Below are positions 36,330 through 36,404 of a DNA stretch of 36,404 nucleotides, piece by piece. The position numbers and the translations under genes were made by a program. Below the pieces are notes generated by a model that saw only the letters and a list, made by a program, of their open reading frames with translations, was not told the origin of the DNA and ran no database searches. Positions within the stretch are counted from its first letter, which is position 1, and every line of letters begins with the position of its first letter. The DNA comes from an uncultured Clostridia bacterium. GTDB lineage: Bacteria; Bacillota; Clostridia; Christensenellales; DTU072. Location of the stretch: the NCBI GenBank assembly GCA_934296355.1, contig CAKRAY010000005.1, positions 1 to 36,404 on the forward strand. Reading direction: 5' to 3'.

Positions 36330-36386
36330 CGGTGCCAGTCGTTCGGCGGGTACTTATAGCAGTCGGAAAGGCTTTTCCTTTGTGCT
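36330..36386. other. Right-hand part of a hairpin that closes only when the window ends are joined
   Basis: Nested arms read outward to inward: CGGTGC (36330-36335), TTCGGCGG (36342-36349), GTAC (36350-36353), TAGCA (36357-36361), GGAAA (36365-36369). They return as TTTCC (36374-36378), TGCTA (36383-36387), GTAC (36392-36395), CCGCCGAA and GCACCG. The last two arms are completed only by bases 19-29 of the window start when the shared 18 bp is merged. The hairpin lies upstream of the giant operon promoter. Confidence 0.7.
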
Positions 36387-36404
36387 AATGCGTACTGTTA
36401 ACCG
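36387..36404. repeat. Right copy of 18-bp terminal direct repeat
   Basis: Identical to bases 1-18. Merging the copies gives a 36,386-bp circle in which all six genes run in the same direction and the response regulator end faces the giant operon promoter across a hairpin. Confidence 0.9.

Overview
The window carries six real protein genes, all read from the minus strand (right to left), plus short intergenic stretches full of inverted repeats. There are no tRNA, rRNA, CRISPR, integrase, transposase or replication genes. Sec lipoprotein signals, GGAGG-type ribosome binding sites, a fused FtsX/MacB-type ABC transporter, a 7TM LytS-like kinase and Clostridia-style intergenic hairpin repeats suggest an uncultured Bacillota (Clostridia-like) bacterium. 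This placement is an inference and is not proven by a marker gene.

Layout in transcription order. (1) A sigma-A-like promoter near 36292-36319, overlapping palindromes, drives an apparent operon of three genes. The first two are giant lipoproteins of 4062 aa (36241-24053) and 5566 aa (24038-7338), only 14 bp apart with the second ribosome site directly after the first stop. The third is an 883-aa ATPase-permease ABC transporter (7304-4653), 33 bp further on. The two lipoprotein genes fill about 79 percent of the window. (2) A 313-bp gap holds several stem-forming repeats. (3) A membrane-tethered endonuclease/exonuclease/phosphatase-family protein follows (4339-3419). (4) A two-component pair (kinase 3093-1159, response regulator 1178-387) overlaps by 20 bp. 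It has its own near-leaderless promoter and is bracketed by two inverted copies of a 250-bp modular repeat.

The giant lipoproteins are diverged paralogues or share a common construction kit. Both have a lipobox, a related N-terminal beta module, many copies of a degenerate module beginning with an [I/V/L]-[D/N]-P-[Y/F] signature, and a long alpha-helical insertion placed right after such a module. Only the larger one continues into MBG/YDG-like modules and a C-terminal parallel beta-helix. Their job is unknown; a cell-surface structural, adhesive or binding role is the simplest guess. The ABC transporter could act on them, on a ligand they bind, or in envelope-stress export. The two-component system is a plausible regulator, but nothing in the sequence proves that link.

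The window ends share an identical 18-bp sequence. When the ends are joined through it, a nested hairpin of about 28 base pairs forms across the join. This suggests either a circular molecule of 36,386 bp or a chromosomal segment flanked by direct copies of a hairpin repeat. No replication or mobility gene is visible, which favours the repeat or assembly explanation unless the element is an unusual one.
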